Positions 25,959 through 35,334 of a DNA stretch of 64,000 nt are shown here, one piece after another. The notes under the pieces were generated by a model. That model saw nothing but the letters and a program-made list of their open reading frames with translations. It searched no databases and was not told where the DNA came from. The stretch spans positions 3,162,001 through 3,226,000 of the forward strand of contig NZ_JAOEAL010000001.1 of assembly GCF_029835735.1 (NCBI RefSeq), given 5' to 3'. The stretch is from Shewanella sp. GD04112. GTDB taxonomy: Bacteria > Pseudomonadota > Gammaproteobacteria > Enterobacterales > Shewanellaceae. Numbering within the stretch: the first letter of the stretch is position 1; the number at the start of each line of letters is the position of its first letter. The translations under genes were made by a program, and so were the position numbers.

Positions 25959-28814
25959 ATGAAACTCTTAACCACCAAGCCTGCCGCGATTGCCCTAGCC
26001 ATCGCAGCGGCTCTGACAGCAACTCACAGCGCTGCCAATGAAATACCAGCAGAGCAACAAACCGAAACGAAAGAGCAAGTTCAAGCGAAGGACACTGCGC
26101 AAGCCCAGGATGCCGAAGTCGAACGCATTCAGGTCACAGGGATCAGAAACAGTATTAAGGAAGGGATGTTCCTAAAGCAGAATGCAGTGAGCGTAGTCGA
26201 CCTTGTGGTCGCCGATGACATTGGTAAATTTCCAGATGAAAACTTAGCCGAGGCGCTTCAACGCATTCCAGGGGTGACCATTACCCGTAACGGCGGCGAA
26301 GGACAAAATATTCTGGTTCGCGGCCTTGGCGATGGTTATAACGTCACCACCCTCAATGGCCGTAAATTGGCCTCAGAAAATGCGGGCCGAGACTTTAACT
26401 TCGACACCATAGCCTCGGAGCTGGTAAACGTGCTGGCGGTGTATAAGTCACCCGAAGCCAGACTGACCGAAGGTGGCATTGGCGCTATCGTCGATATCCA
26501 AACCCGTAAACCGCTGGATTTAGAAGGCCGTACCATTCAAGCCTCCGCCAAGGGGATTTACGAGTCCCGTACCGAGGATATTCATCCCCATGCCTCACTG
26601 ATCATCGGTGATAAGACGGATGACGATAGTTTTGGTGCGCTGGTCTCGGCGGTATATTCCCGTAAGACACTGCGGGCAGACACCTATTCGGCCGAAGGCT
26701 TCTTCGATGAAGATGAAGGCTGGGGCGTCGACAGTGCCGGGGTGCCAGTCGATACCAACAATAACGGCATGATCGACCCAGGTGAGATTTATGCCTCTAA
26801 GATCCCAAGCTATATGTATTTTGCGAACGCCCAAGACGTGCGTGAACGCGTAGGTGGCACGCTCGCTCTGCAATGGCGCCCACTGGATAATCTCGACATT
26901 AACTTCGACGGTCTCTATTCACGCTACAATACCGATGGCCATAAATACCAAATCGGCTTCGTGAACTACGACGAAGAATGGACGCCGGGCACACCGCTAT
27001 TTACCGACGCCATATTTGACGATCAGGGCCGAGTGGTGAGCATGAACCAAACGGGTGACAACACTATGGTTGAATTGCTCAACCTCAGTACCCCAAGAAA
27101 AACCGATACCTACCAAATGGGCCTTAAGGCCGACTGGTATGTTATGCCCAACTGGTCGATTACCGCCGATGTTGCCTACTCCGCCGCGCAAAATGCCAAT
27201 AATGGCGATAACCGCTTCGTCGTTGCCCGTGGCTTCGTCGATGGTATCGACATCGATTACACCCGTGGCAATATGCTGCCCGATGTGGTGATCAGCCCAG
27301 GTCTGAGCGCCGATCAAAAATACGGCGCCCACTATAGCCGTAACAGTGGCGTCGATGTCGACGATAAAATTACTGACATCAAACTTATCAGCCAATACAT
27401 TCCCGATGAAGGCATCATCAGCAAGGTCGATTTTGGCGTCAATTATGTCAAGCAAGTGAAGAAGCAGACCGAATTTGCCTCCGCTAACTCCAGCCAATTC
27501 AGCCGTGGTGGTTATTATCTTACCCGCGACGGTTATACCTTCGATAACAGCACTGTCTTTACTCAAGGCGAATTTGAACTGTTCCAAATTCCTTCGAGCG
27601 TATTTGTGCCCGCCAACTTCGATAACTTCCTCGATGGTGAAAACAGCATCTCCCCAGAGCCATGGCCAAGCTTCGACTACGACAAACTGCTTGAATACTA
27701 CCGCAGCATTAACCAAGAAGCGGCGGATAAGAGCATTGTCGCTAGCCTCAATAAGGCAGGAAGCTATGAAGTCACAGAAGCTGTGACCTCCGCCTATGTA
27801 CAGGTGAATATTGAAGAGGAAATTTTCGATCTGCCGTATATGTTGAACTTAGGCCTCAGAGCGAGCCAGACCAAAGTCACCTCCGACGGTTATGCCTACG
27901 ATTTGGCTAAGGTTGAGTTAGACAGCGCCGGCCAACCCACCAACAATGATTGGAAAAACGTTGTTCAAACCAGTTACGACGATAGCTATACCAATGTGTT
28001 ACCGAGCATGAACTTTAAGCTCAATCTGCAGGATGATTTACTGCTACGAGTCTCTGCCGCCGAAGTGTTAAGCCGTCCGTCACTCTATGCGCTGCGTGTC
28101 TGGGCTGCACCGAGTTTCACGACCCGTGAGAATGGCTTACCGACACTGACACGCGGTAACCCAAGTGTCGCCCCCGAAAAGGCGCGCCAAGGGGATATCT
28201 CCCTCGAATGGTATTTCCACGAGAGTAGCTCACTGAGCGGTGCCATTTTTATCAAGGACATTGAATCCTTTATCACCGACGACAAAGGGCCTCAAATGGT
28301 TGAGGGGACAGAATATTATGTCACTCAACCCGTATCGGGTAAGTACGGTGCCAAAGTGCAAGGGGTGGAAGCCGCATGGCAACAATCCCTCGACGAATAC
28401 CTGCCTGAGCCCTTTAATGGTTTAGGTTTCCAGCTGAACTACACCTATGTGGACAGCAGCTATGATGATCCCGAAATCGATGCGAAAGGCTTACCCTTTA
28501 AGGGCATGTCGAAAAACTCTTACAACGCCGTCCTTTACTATGAGCAATACGGTCTGCAGGCCAGGGTTGCCTATAACTGGCGCAGTAAGTTCCTGGTCGA
28601 TCCCGAAGCTTGGGGTGGTCCAGCTTGGATCCAAGACTACGGCCAGCTCGATGCTAGCGCGAGTTATGATATTTTCGAAAATGTATCGATTTTCGCCGAG
28701 GCTTCTAACCTGACCAATAACCGCTATTCGGGTTATGTGAAATATGAGGACCAAGTGAATTACCTTGAGCGTTTTGGCACCCAAATCGCCCTCGGGATCC
28801 GCGGCAGTTTCTAA
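25959..28814 (+). CDS. TonB-dependent outer-membrane receptor for GalNAc-containing sugars
   Basis: About 951 residues from the ATG at 25959, which opens a clean signal peptide (MKLLTTKPAAIALAIAAALT, cleaved after HSAA). The plug domain is at about 80-190 (FPDENLAEALQRIPGVTITR, NILVRGLGDGYNVTTLNGRK). The TonB-box-like ERIQVTG precedes it. A 22-strand barrel ends in ALGIRGSF with a terminal Phe. In Shewanella this divergent receptor (Omp_Aga) belongs to the AgaR regulon. It should import GalNAc or GalNAc oligosaccharides with TonB-ExbBD energy. An upstream in-frame start at 25881 lacks a Shine-Dalgarno. Confidence 0.9.
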   Translation: MKLLTTKPAAIALAIAAALTATHSAANEIPAEQQTETKEQVQAKDTAQAQDAEVERIQVTGIRNSIKEGMFLKQNAVSVVDLVVADDIGKFPDENLAEALQRIPGVTITRNGGEGQNILVRGLGDGYNVTTLNGRKLASENAGRDFNFDTIASELVNVLAVYKSPEARLTEGGIGAIVDIQTRKPLDLEGRTIQASAKGIYESRTEDIHPHASLIIGDKTDDDSFGALVSAVYSRKTLRADTYSAEGFFDEDEGWGVDSAGVPVDTNNNGMIDPGEIYASKIPSYMYFANAQDVRERVGGTLALQWRPLDNLDINFDGLYSRYNTDGHKYQIGFVNYDEEWTPGTPLFTDAIFDDQGRVVSMNQTGDNTMVELLNLSTPRKTDTYQMGLKADWYVMPNWSITADVAYSAAQNANNGDNRFVVARGFVDGIDIDYTRGNMLPDVVISPGLSADQKYGAHYSRNSGVDVDDKITDIKLISQYIPDEGIISKVDFGVNYVKQVKKQTEFASANSSQFSRGGYYLTRDGYTFDNSTVFTQGEFELFQIPSSVFVPANFDNFLDGENSISPEPWPSFDYDKLLEYYRSINQEAADKSIVASLNKAGSYEVTEAVTSAYVQVNIEEEIFDLPYMLNLGLRASQTKVTSDGYAYDLAKVELDSAGQPTNNDWKNVVQTSYDDSYTNVLPSMNFKLNLQDDLLLRVSAAEVLSRPSLYALRVWAAPSFTTRENGLPTLTRGNPSVAPEKARQGDISLEWYFHESSSLSGAIFIKDIESFITDDKGPQMVEGTEYYVTQPVSGKYGAKVQGVEAAWQQSLDEYLPEPFNGLGFQLNYTYVDSSYDDPEIDAKGLPFKGMSKNSYNAVLYYEQYGLQARVAYNWRSKFLVDPEAWGGPAWIQDYGQLDASASYDIFENVSIFAEASNLTNNRYSGYVKYEDQVNYLERFGTQIALGIRGSF

Positions 28815-28837
28815 AAAATTCATAAGGTAATCACAAT

Positions 28838-28866
28838 AAAGCCACTCTATGAGTGGCTTTATTTTT
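28838..28866. terminator. Bidirectional terminator between receptor and WYL regulator
   Basis: AAAGCCACTC (28838-28847) and GAGTGGCTTT (28851-28860) with a TAT loop, followed by ATTTTT. On the minus strand the same stem is followed by ATTGTG. The WYL gene's stop codon lies inside the stem. Confidence 0.85.
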
Positions 28867-29557
28867 CAGCTTCACGCTCGCGCATCTGGGCGTCCATCAG
28901 GCAAATATAATCCTCTAATTCCTGCCCCGGCGTCGGTTCAAAATGGCGGTTAAGCCTTAATAATCCGGTGATACGATCGACCCGAAAGTTGCGAAAATCT
29001 TGGCGTAATTCACACCAGGTCAGCAAGGTCCAAGTGCCGCGCCAAAAATAGATGGCGAGCGGCCGCACTTCGCGCTCGGTCAGCGCTTTATTCACATCTT
29101 GATAGAAGAGTTTGACGTACTCACGGCGCTGGGCCGCATTACGCAGCGGATCCAGAAACTGAAACTCATTGGAATCTAAATAAAAATCCGGCGAAAACAT
29201 CAAGGATTGATAGGCTTGCAAACGCTTAGGGAGTACGGCTTCCACTTTTATCATCGCCTGACGCGCCGCACTGCCAAGCTCTTTGCCGCCCCATGTTTGC
29301 ACCATACGCATGCCGACTTGAATCGCCTCTAATTCGGCCTCGTTAAACATCAGTGGCGGCACATTCACTTCGTGGCGCAATAGATAGCCCACACCCGCCT
29401 CCCCTTCAATGGGAATGCCGCTCAAACATAAATCCTGCACATCGCGGTACACAGTGCGGGTCGAGACTTCTAAACGATCCGCCAGCTCTTGGGCGGTCGT
29501 TAATCGTCGATGTTTAAGAATTTGCACTATTTGAAATAGGCGGTCGGCACGGCGCAT
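28859..29557 (-). CDS. YafY/WYL-domain transcriptional regulator
   Basis: 232 residues. An HTH_11 winged helix at 1-60 (MRRADRLFQIVQILKHRRLT, LEVSTRTVYRDVQDLCLSGI) is followed by a WYL domain (about 130-225; REVRPLAIYFWRGTWTLLTW, FRNFRVDRI). WYL domains sense ligands or nucleic acids, and many members regulate stress or DNA-repair genes. No ligand can be read from sequence. It may act on the GyrI-like gene that starts upstream on the same strand. Its own start has only weak ribosome-binding sequence. Confidence 0.82.
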   Translation of the reverse strand: MRRADRLFQIVQILKHRRLTTAQELADRLEVSTRTVYRDVQDLCLSGIPIEGEAGVGYLLRHEVNVPPLMFNEAELEAIQVGMRMVQTWGGKELGSAARQAMIKVEAVLPKRLQAYQSLMFSPDFYLDSNEFQFLDPLRNAAQRREYVKLFYQDVNKALTEREVRPLAIYFWRGTWTLLTWCELRQDFRNFRVDRITGLLRLNRHFEPTPGQELEDYICLMDAQMREREAEK

Positions 29558-29667
29558 GGACAGTAATCACACCTCAAATTGGCTTTGCTGCGAAAGTATA
29601 GGGATCTTAACCGCTAAAGCTTACCCGCCCAAGCGATACTGTATTGGCAAAGTGTTATGGAATCGGC

Positions 29668-30168
29668 CTAAACGATCCCGATATAAATCTCGACCTTATC
29701 GGCGCTCCGATAGACCTCAAAGTCCGTTTGATAATCACGCTGATGCGGACAATCAGCTGTACTAAAGTAGCGCCAAATCTGTCCCCAAAGATCAACCACA
29801 CACTGGGGCATTTCTCCTTGTGCACTGAACTTAAGGTAGTTTCCCTCACGCAGGTGCAACGCCGTAAAAGGGCCTGTCTCGCTGACAGACTCAACGCTTT
29901 TCCCCACTAAAACCGAATAGTCTCCCGTCATATCCGATTCATAATCGTAGTAGACCCCATACATGGGAGAATCGAGCATCGCCGTGAGTTGTGATGATTC
30001 AAAGAATGTCTGCCAAAGCGTTGCAATCTTGCCGCCCTCACCCGCCATTTCGGCGCTATTGTTGGTGCGCGTACTCAGCCCAAGCATAGGTTGAGCCGCC
30101 ATAAAAACCTGTTCCATTATCCTTTCACCTTCATCACTGAAATTTGCTGTTGCTTGTTTAAGGTCCAT
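29668..30168 (-). CDS. GyrI-like small-molecule-binding (effector-binding) protein
   Basis: 166 residues resembling the AraC effector-binding/GyrI-like fold: YGVYYDYESDMTGDYSVLVG, then FTALHLREGNYLKFSAQGEM, and the C-terminal DFEVYRSADKVEIYIGIV typical of the family. Stand-alone proteins of this type bind small drugs or effectors. The N-terminal 30 residues are non-family. An internal ATG at 30117 (MEQVF) with AAAGGA nearby is an alternative start. It lies about 110 bp upstream of the WYL regulator on the same strand, and such regulator-sensor pairs are common. Confidence 0.75.
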   Translation of the reverse strand: MDLKQATANFSDEGERIMEQVFMAAQPMLGLSTRTNNSAEMAGEGGKIATLWQTFFESSQLTAMLDSPMYGVYYDYESDMTGDYSVLVGKSVESVSETGPFTALHLREGNYLKFSAQGEMPQCVVDLWGQIWRYFSTADCPHQRDYQTDFEVYRSADKVEIYIGIV

Positions 30169-30303
30169 CGCAAGACATTCTTACTCGTCGCGCTCTTATC
30201 CGCAGAACTGACTGTATCCACTCGAATTAAAGATCGGCGTAAACATCAGTACTAAACACCAGTACCGAGAGCCGTGCCAAGGCACGACTCTGCAGGGTTT
30301 ACA

Positions 30304-30693
30304 TTACTGATTTTGCGACCAGAGGCCGACCTTATTGCCTTCGCTATCCACGAACAGGGCGATATAACCACAACTACCGTCTTTGATAGGCGTTACAGGC
30401 AATAGCATAGTCACATTGGCGGCCACGAGTTTATCCACTAAAGGTTGCAATTGTGCGCTGAAATGCAGGTATACAGTGCTACCTTCCATCGACGGTTTGC
30501 TCATGCTGCATTTAACGAGGCCAATGCTGGCGGCGCCTTCCTCCTCTGTTACCAGCGTCGCGTATTGCATGTCTTCCATATCGTCACGTTTAAATTCAAC
30601 CCCGAAATGTTGTTGATAAAAAGCGATGGCACGATCCATATCACTGACAGGAATTTCACCCCAGACTAACGGTGCAATTGATAACATTTTCAC
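30304..30693 (-). CDS. VOC-superfamily (glyoxalase/bleomycin-resistance fold) protein
   Basis: 129 residues with two betaalphabetabetabeta modules: WGEIPVSDMDRAIAFYQQHF at the N-terminus and a C-terminal GYIALFVDSEGNKVGLWSQ. No exact glyoxalase I metal-ligand set is seen, so the function is unknown beyond the fold. PhnB-like and YycE-like proteins have the same size. The ATG at 30693 is preceded by AAGGAGAAAGTG, a strong ribosome-binding site. A GC-rich hairpin (30268-30291) follows the stop. Confidence 0.8.
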   Translation of the reverse strand: MKMLSIAPLVWGEIPVSDMDRAIAFYQQHFGVEFKRDDMEDMQYATLVTEEEGAASIGLVKCSMSKPSMEGSTVYLHFSAQLQPLVDKLVAANVTMLLPVTPIKDGSCGYIALFVDSEGNKVGLWSQNQ

Positions 30694-30771
30694 TTTCTCC
30701 TTGTTGAAAAATGCCTATGATTCATCATGTTATAAATGTGATTCACCAGCGGACGACAACAAGAATAAAAC

Positions 30772-30803
30772 AAGGCTACTGACAACATCATGTCAGTAGC
30801 CTT
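30772..30803 (-). terminator. Intrinsic terminator of the phosphohexomutase gene
   Basis: AAGGCTACTGACA (30772-30784) and TGTCAGTAGCCTT (30791-30803) form a perfect 13-bp stem. On the minus strand it is followed by GTTTTATTC. Confidence 0.85.
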
Positions 30804-30840
30804 TGAGTGAAGCTGATTTTATTGAGTGCGCTAAAAGCGC

Positions 30841-32562
30841 TTATTTAGATAGGCTCGCCTGATGGGCAGAAATAAACGCCTCCATCGCCTGAGTTGCCCG
30901 AGCCTGGGCGCTGGCCAAGGTGTCTTGCGCCGTCATAGGCTCGACCACCTCGTAGTAACACTTGATTTTAGGCTCAGTGCCCGACGGCCGTACTATCACC
31001 CGTGCGCCATTGGCTAAGCAGTAAGTTAATACATCACTGGCGGGCAGATTGATTTTCTCGACCTTGCCATCGGCAAAACGGCGCTCTAACGCCTTGAGAT
31101 CATCAGTCGACACCACGGCATGTTCACCAATTGCCAGCGGCGGATGTTCACGCAGATAGGCGCCGATATTAGGCGTGTCGGGTTTTAAGGCAATGCTAAC
31201 TTGAGCATTGAGATGGAAACCCTGCTCGCGGTATATCTGTTCGAGTCTATCCCAAATGCTTTGCCCTTTGGCGGCAAGCTCGGCGGTTAATTGGGCGAAG
31301 GCGACTAGGGCCGACAGGCCGTCCTTATCCCACACCATGTTACCGACGGTGTAACCCAGCGCCTCTTCGTAGGCAAACAGGAATTGATTATCAGGCTGAC
31401 TCTGCGCAATCCCCACATTCATCAGCCATTTAAAACCGGTGAGCGTGGTATAACTTTCAACGCCAAAGCCTTTGGCGATTTTAGATAACAAACTGGAGGA
31501 CACAATAGTGGTGCCCACCAGACGTTGCTCCTTACTCGCATGGCTTAACAGATAATGGCCAAAGAGCACGCCCACTTGGTCACCCGTTAACATTTGATAC
31601 TCGCCATCATCCTTACGTACTGCAACCGCGAATCTGTCGGCATCGGGGTCATTGGCACAAGCTAGCATAGCACCATGCTTTTTCGCTTCGGCGATGACTA
31701 AGTCCATCGCACCTTTTTCTTCCGGATTCGGGAAATTAACCGTTGGAAAATCCCCATCGGGTTCGCGCTGCGCCGCCACCGAATACACTTGGGTAAAGCC
31801 CGCATCCTTGAGCACGGTTTCAGCCATTTCAGCGCCCACACCGTGCATCGCGGTATAGGCAAGGCTGACTTTTTCAGGCGCGGTGTTATTTTGCAGCACA
31901 TTGGCGTGCATCACGCCGCGGCGATAAGTTTCGTAATAATCGTCCTGCAACCAGATAAGCTTGCCCTGTTTGGTCGCCTCCACCTGATCCATAAACGGAA
32001 TTGCTTGGGTAGCCGCCAGCTCAATTTGAGCGGCGATACCTGAGTCATGGGGCGGGATAATCTGCGCGCCGTTTTCCCAATACACTTTGTAGCCATTGTA
32101 TTGTGGCGGGTTATGGCTGGCGGTCACCACAATACCGGCGGCGGCATTAAAATGCTTAACGCCAAAGGCCACCAGCGGCGTTGGCGCCACTTTGGCGGTG
32201 AGGCGCACTTTAATGCCCATCGCGGTGAGCACACTGGCGGTATCATGGGCGAAAGTGCGTGAATCATGGCGGCCATCGTAACCAATCACGACTCCGCGCT
32301 CGGCGGCATCTTTAATTTGTACGAGTAAATAGGCACCAAGTCCTGCTGATGTTTGACGGATAACCAAGCGATTCATGCCCATAGGACCTGCGCCCACCAC
32401 ACCGCGTAATCCGGCGGTTCCAAATTCTAAACGTCCCGCAAAACGTGCCTCGAGTTCGGCGTCATTTCCGGCGTCGATTAAGGCTTGCAGTTGTGCCTGA
32501 GTGCGGGGATCTGGGTCATTTTCGAGCCAATGCTTAACCTGTAATTGCAAATGGGTATTCAT
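30841..32562 (-). CDS. Phosphoglucomutase/phosphomannomutase (PGM2/PgcA-like)
   Basis: A 573-residue alpha-D-phosphohexomutase with four domains. Catalytic serine S149 is in TASHNPPQYNG. The metal-binding loop is DPDADR, the sugar-binding loop is EEALGY, and the phosphate-binding loop RPSGTEPKIKCYYE is near the C-terminus. It interconverts glucose-1-P/6-P or mannose-1-P/6-P (or pentose phosphates in the PGM2 group), linking glycolysis to cell-wall and polysaccharide precursors. The length fits the 560-580 aa subfamily. Monocistronic, with its own terminator. Confidence 0.92.
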   Translation of the reverse strand: MNTHLQLQVKHWLENDPDPRTQAQLQALIDAGNDAELEARFAGRLEFGTAGLRGVVGAGPMGMNRLVIRQTSAGLGAYLLVQIKDAAERGVVIGYDGRHDSRTFAHDTASVLTAMGIKVRLTAKVAPTPLVAFGVKHFNAAAGIVVTASHNPPQYNGYKVYWENGAQIIPPHDSGIAAQIELAATQAIPFMDQVEATKQGKLIWLQDDYYETYRRGVMHANVLQNNTAPEKVSLAYTAMHGVGAEMAETVLKDAGFTQVYSVAAQREPDGDFPTVNFPNPEEKGAMDLVIAEAKKHGAMLACANDPDADRFAVAVRKDDGEYQMLTGDQVGVLFGHYLLSHASKEQRLVGTTIVSSSLLSKIAKGFGVESYTTLTGFKWLMNVGIAQSQPDNQFLFAYEEALGYTVGNMVWDKDGLSALVAFAQLTAELAAKGQSIWDRLEQIYREQGFHLNAQVSIALKPDTPNIGAYLREHPPLAIGEHAVVSTDDLKALERRFADGKVEKINLPASDVLTYCLANGARVIVRPSGTEPKIKCYYEVVEPMTAQDTLASAQARATQAMEAFISAHQASLSK

Positions 32563-32835
32563 AGGGGGGCCTCAGTGAAAATCATTTTCAATCACCTTAG
32601 GAAAATCCATGCCGAAGAACAAGCGAATTTGCACTTTTCACAGCGGATTTAAGTGTAAAGAGGGAGAGTGTAACGAACTTAGTAGACGGGAAGTCACGCA
32701 AAGATGCGATTTATTAACCCTGTTAATCCTTATGTAACAGGGGCTGTCGAGCTTGCGCAGCAGCGCGCTGTGGTGCGTCGAAAGCACTCACCACCTCAAG
32801 CAAAATTGCACTGATAAATGCCACGAATTGCCGTC

Positions 32836-33141
32836 TTAACGCAGTAAATTAATCGACACTACGTTAGAGAACAGCTCCTTTTCAGAGTCCTGCTCCAATT
32901 GATTGCGCCAAGGTTTATCGAAAACCCGCACAAGATAATAAGTATCGCGCCCAGTGTCTGTCACAAAGGCGATGCCGAAACGCATCAACTCGTAGTGAAT
33001 ATCATGGACAAACACCAATGAAAAATTTTGGCGCCCGGTCAGCTGATTGATATCTTCTCGGGTTAAACTCACGCCCTTTTCAACACCCTCGAAGCGATTC
33101 TTTAGCCAATGGGCGAATTCTTTCGCACTCACCATAGACAT
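32836..33141 (-). CDS. Conserved-looking hypothetical protein
   Basis: 101 residues, not recognised. The composition is that of a normal soluble cytosolic protein: helical start (MSMVSAKEFAHWLKNRFEGV), central LTGRQNFSLVFVHDIHYEL, and YYLVRVFDKPWR near the end. No membrane segment, metal-binding cluster or signal peptide is visible. The start is supported by AGGAGAAAGATC. It is isolated, with about 270 bp to the mutase start and about 440 bp to terC. Confidence 0.7.
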   Translation of the reverse strand: MSMVSAKEFAHWLKNRFEGVEKGVSLTREDINQLTGRQNFSLVFVHDIHYELMRFGIAFVTDTGRDTYYLVRVFDKPWRNQLEQDSEKELFSNVVSINLLR

Positions 33142-33537
33142 GATCTTTCTCCTCGTACGACCCTAGGCAATAACGGCCTGGCTCGCTGTCATTTGTTCGA
33201 TTATTTGTAATGATGGCGTGGCGTAATGCTCAAGATCTTAGAATGAGCCAAACTGTCGCCCCATTCCGGCAGATAATGAGCTAAACCACAAATTTGATGG
33301 TGCTAATAATTTATTGTTATTAGTACAAAATTGATGAAAACAGACTCTTCATATTTGGCTCAGTGCACTGTTATGCGAACGATTACTCAGGTAGAAAGGA
33401 AGCCCGAACCAAACGTCTGTCTATACGAAAAATAGAACAGTTTGCGCACTTTTACCAAACCGAAAACCGCAAATAGAAATTATTTCATCGGCCGATAACT
33501 AGGGCAATTCACAACCCATCTTTGGGATAACCGAATA
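33142..33537. other. Intergenic stretch without a recognised gene
   Basis: Roughly 400 bp between the hypothetical gene and the terC terminator. It is moderately AT-rich and I see no open frame with a ribosome-binding site and no repeat shared with the rest of the window. It probably holds the promoter of the 101-residue gene on the minus strand. Confidence 0.4.
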
Positions 33538-33565
33538 AAAACTGGCACACTATGGCGCCAGTTTT
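33538..33565 (-). terminator. Intrinsic terminator of terC
   Basis: AAAACTGGC (33538-33546) and GCCAGTTTT (33557-33565) form a 9-bp stem with a 10-nt loop. On the minus strand it is followed by TATTC after the T-run of the stem, 19 bp after the terC stop. Confidence 0.8.
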
Positions 33566-33583
33566 CGTTAGAAAAACATTATT

Positions 33584-34561
33584 TTACTTCTGCTCGCGCG
33601 TCTTCCACAGGGAGAATAATACCCCCGCCAGCAAGAGGCCGAAGGTGACGCCAAGGGATAAGGCCGTTGGGATCTTAAAGTCCACAATGCCTTCGTGATT
33701 AAAGTATACCAGTCCGACTTTCACGCCGATAAATACTAACACCACCGATAGCGCATACTTGAGGTACTCGAAACGATGCACCATGGCCGCGAGGGCGAAA
33801 TACAATGCCCGCAGACCTAAAATCGCAAAAATATTAGAGGTATAGACGATAAAGGGATCTTGGGTAATCGCAAAAATCGCAGGGATACTGTCCACTGCAA
33901 ACACCAGATCCGCGGTTTCGACTAAGATCAACGCCAAGAACAGAGGCGTTGCCCACCAGCCTTTGCTGAGTTGATGCTCCTCTCCCCTTACCCAAAACTT
34001 CTCTTGATGAAGGCTTGGCGTAAAACGCATTTTGGAGCGTAACCATTTGTAAAACTTATTATCTTGGATATCACCATGCTCATCATCGGAAAAGAGCATC
34101 TTAATACCCGTGAAAATCAAGAACAGGCCGAATAACACCAACACGCCTTGGTATTGCGCTACCAGCGCCGCGCCTAAGCCAATCATAATCGCACGTAGCA
34201 CGATAACGCCCATGATCCCCCAGAATAACACTCGGTGTTGATACAAACGAGGAATGCCTAAGCTACTGAAAATAAGCGCGATAACGAAGACGTTATCCAT
34301 AGATAAGGATTTTTCGATAAGGTAACCCGTGAGGTATTCCATCCCCGCGGTCGAGCCCTTATACCACCATAACCAAGCGCCGAACAACAGACCCATACAA
34401 ATGTAAAAGGCCGATAATTTAAGGCTCTCTGCCACGGTAATTTCGTGTTGCTCTTTATGTAGCACACCTAAGTCGAAGGCTAACAATGCCAGCACAAAGC
34501 CAAAAAACATTAACCAAACCCATATTGGGTAACCCACAAATAGCGTGGTTAAAAACTCCAT
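33584..34561 (-). CDS. TerC/Alx-family integral membrane protein
   Basis: 325 residues with about nine TM segments. The conserved SLSMDNVFVIALIFSSLGIP and ETADLVFAVDSIPAIFAITQ motifs carry the acidic residues typical of TerC and Alx. E. coli Alx and related proteins export Mn2+, and the family is also named for tellurite resistance. Metal (probably Mn2+) handling is the likely role. The ATG follows AGGGAGTGTT. A terminator-containing leader precedes it (34579-34635), as regulatory RNAs precede many alx/mntP genes. Confidence 0.88.
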   Translation of the reverse strand: MEFLTTLFVGYPIWVWLMFFGFVLALLAFDLGVLHKEQHEITVAESLKLSAFYICMGLLFGAWLWWYKGSTAGMEYLTGYLIEKSLSMDNVFVIALIFSSLGIPRLYQHRVLFWGIMGVIVLRAIMIGLGAALVAQYQGVLVLFGLFLIFTGIKMLFSDDEHGDIQDNKFYKWLRSKMRFTPSLHQEKFWVRGEEHQLSKGWWATPLFLALILVETADLVFAVDSIPAIFAITQDPFIVYTSNIFAILGLRALYFALAAMVHRFEYLKYALSVVLVFIGVKVGLVYFNHEGIVDFKIPTALSLGVTFGLLLAGVLFSLWKTREQK

Positions 34562-34578
34562 AACACTCCCTAAAACCT

Positions 34579-34635
34579 AAAAAATACCGAGTTTTCTCGG
34601 CTCCATCGCCACATTCGATCTTAGTACTTGGCGAT
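34579..34635 (-). promoter_or_regulatory. terC leader with terminator hairpin (possible attenuator/riboswitch)
   Basis: On the minus strand, ATCGCCA and TGGCGAT (34629-34635 with 34605-34611) form a 7-bp hairpin. It is followed five bases later by CCGAG-AAAA-CTCGG (34587-34600) and TATTTTTT. This is an intrinsic terminator only about 20 bases upstream of the terC start codon. The nearest upstream gene on this strand ends 430 bp away, so this looks like transcript attenuation of terC rather than that gene's terminator. I do not see the yybP-ykoY (Mn2+ riboswitch) conserved loops. Confidence 0.5.
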
Positions 34636-34639
34636 ACCA

Positions 34640-35034
34640 AAAACAGTGAAACAGGGTAAAAACCTTAAAATGTCAGATTAAAATTTTTTTAAATCCATAC
34701 TACGCAGCCAAAACAACTAGTTACGCAAGGCTCTATCATCTGAGTATTTGTTGTACTCTGTTCAAATTTAAACCTAGCCCTAGCCCTCACGGGGTCACGT
34801 GAGTAAAATAATCGCGTGAGTTCATCACTACTCACGCTTTAGCAGACACAAATCGATGGTATTTGTCGCTAACGCAGTGAAAAGCGAGGTGTTTCAGCGC
34901 ACTGTGTAACACTTGAGCATTAAGCGAAAATGAAAAAGTTCGCGGGTAAGAATAGCCGTTTGAAATAGCGAGAATGGTAAGCGTGACCACTCGCCACAAG
35001 GAATGAAAAAGTGATTCGATGGGAAGCGAAAAAA
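34640..35034. other. Intergenic stretch upstream of terC
   Basis: About 395 bp, AT-rich near 34680-34780, presumably holding the terC promoter and the 5' part of its leader. No supported ORF or repeat is seen. Confidence 0.4.
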
Positions 35035-35274
35035 CTATTCGCGACCGAGCAGACGACGCGTGACTAATACCACAAGATGCAGTAACAACAGGCCAGTAAA
35101 AGCTGAGCAGAAAAACAGTAAGGCGATGGAGTTGACCTCACGTGGAGTGTCACTGTAGAGATACCACCACAACGGCCAACCGATAAGCGACAGCAACGTC
35201 AATTGCCACATGCAGCGTTTGCAGCGGCCAATCTTTTGCCGAAAAATCGAAGTATTACAATCGTCGCACGCCAT
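35035..35274 (-). CDS. DUF3624 small zinc-ribbon membrane protein
   Basis: 79 residues. The N-terminus carries two CxxC-type pairs (MACDDCNTS and GRCKRCMW), probably a zinc ribbon. Two TM segments follow (LTLLSLIGWPLWWYLY and NSIALLFFCSAFTGLLLLHL). This layout matches the DUF3624 family of vibrios and shewanellae; no function is known. It lies 60 bp downstream of oleD on the same strand with no terminator between. It may therefore be cotranscribed with the ole genes. Confidence 0.75.
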   Translation of the reverse strand: MACDDCNTSIFRQKIGRCKRCMWQLTLLSLIGWPLWWYLYSDTPREVNSIALLFFCSAFTGLLLLHLVVLVTRRLLGRE

Positions 35275-35334
35275 TAACGTTTTAATCCATTAGCTTACCG
35301 TAACGGCATAAGATATCACCAAGTTTGTCCTGTG

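Noticed and set aside
34562..34800. Canonical yybP-ykoY riboswitch before terC
   Set aside because: The conserved loop sequences were not seen; only a terminator and a small hairpin are supported.
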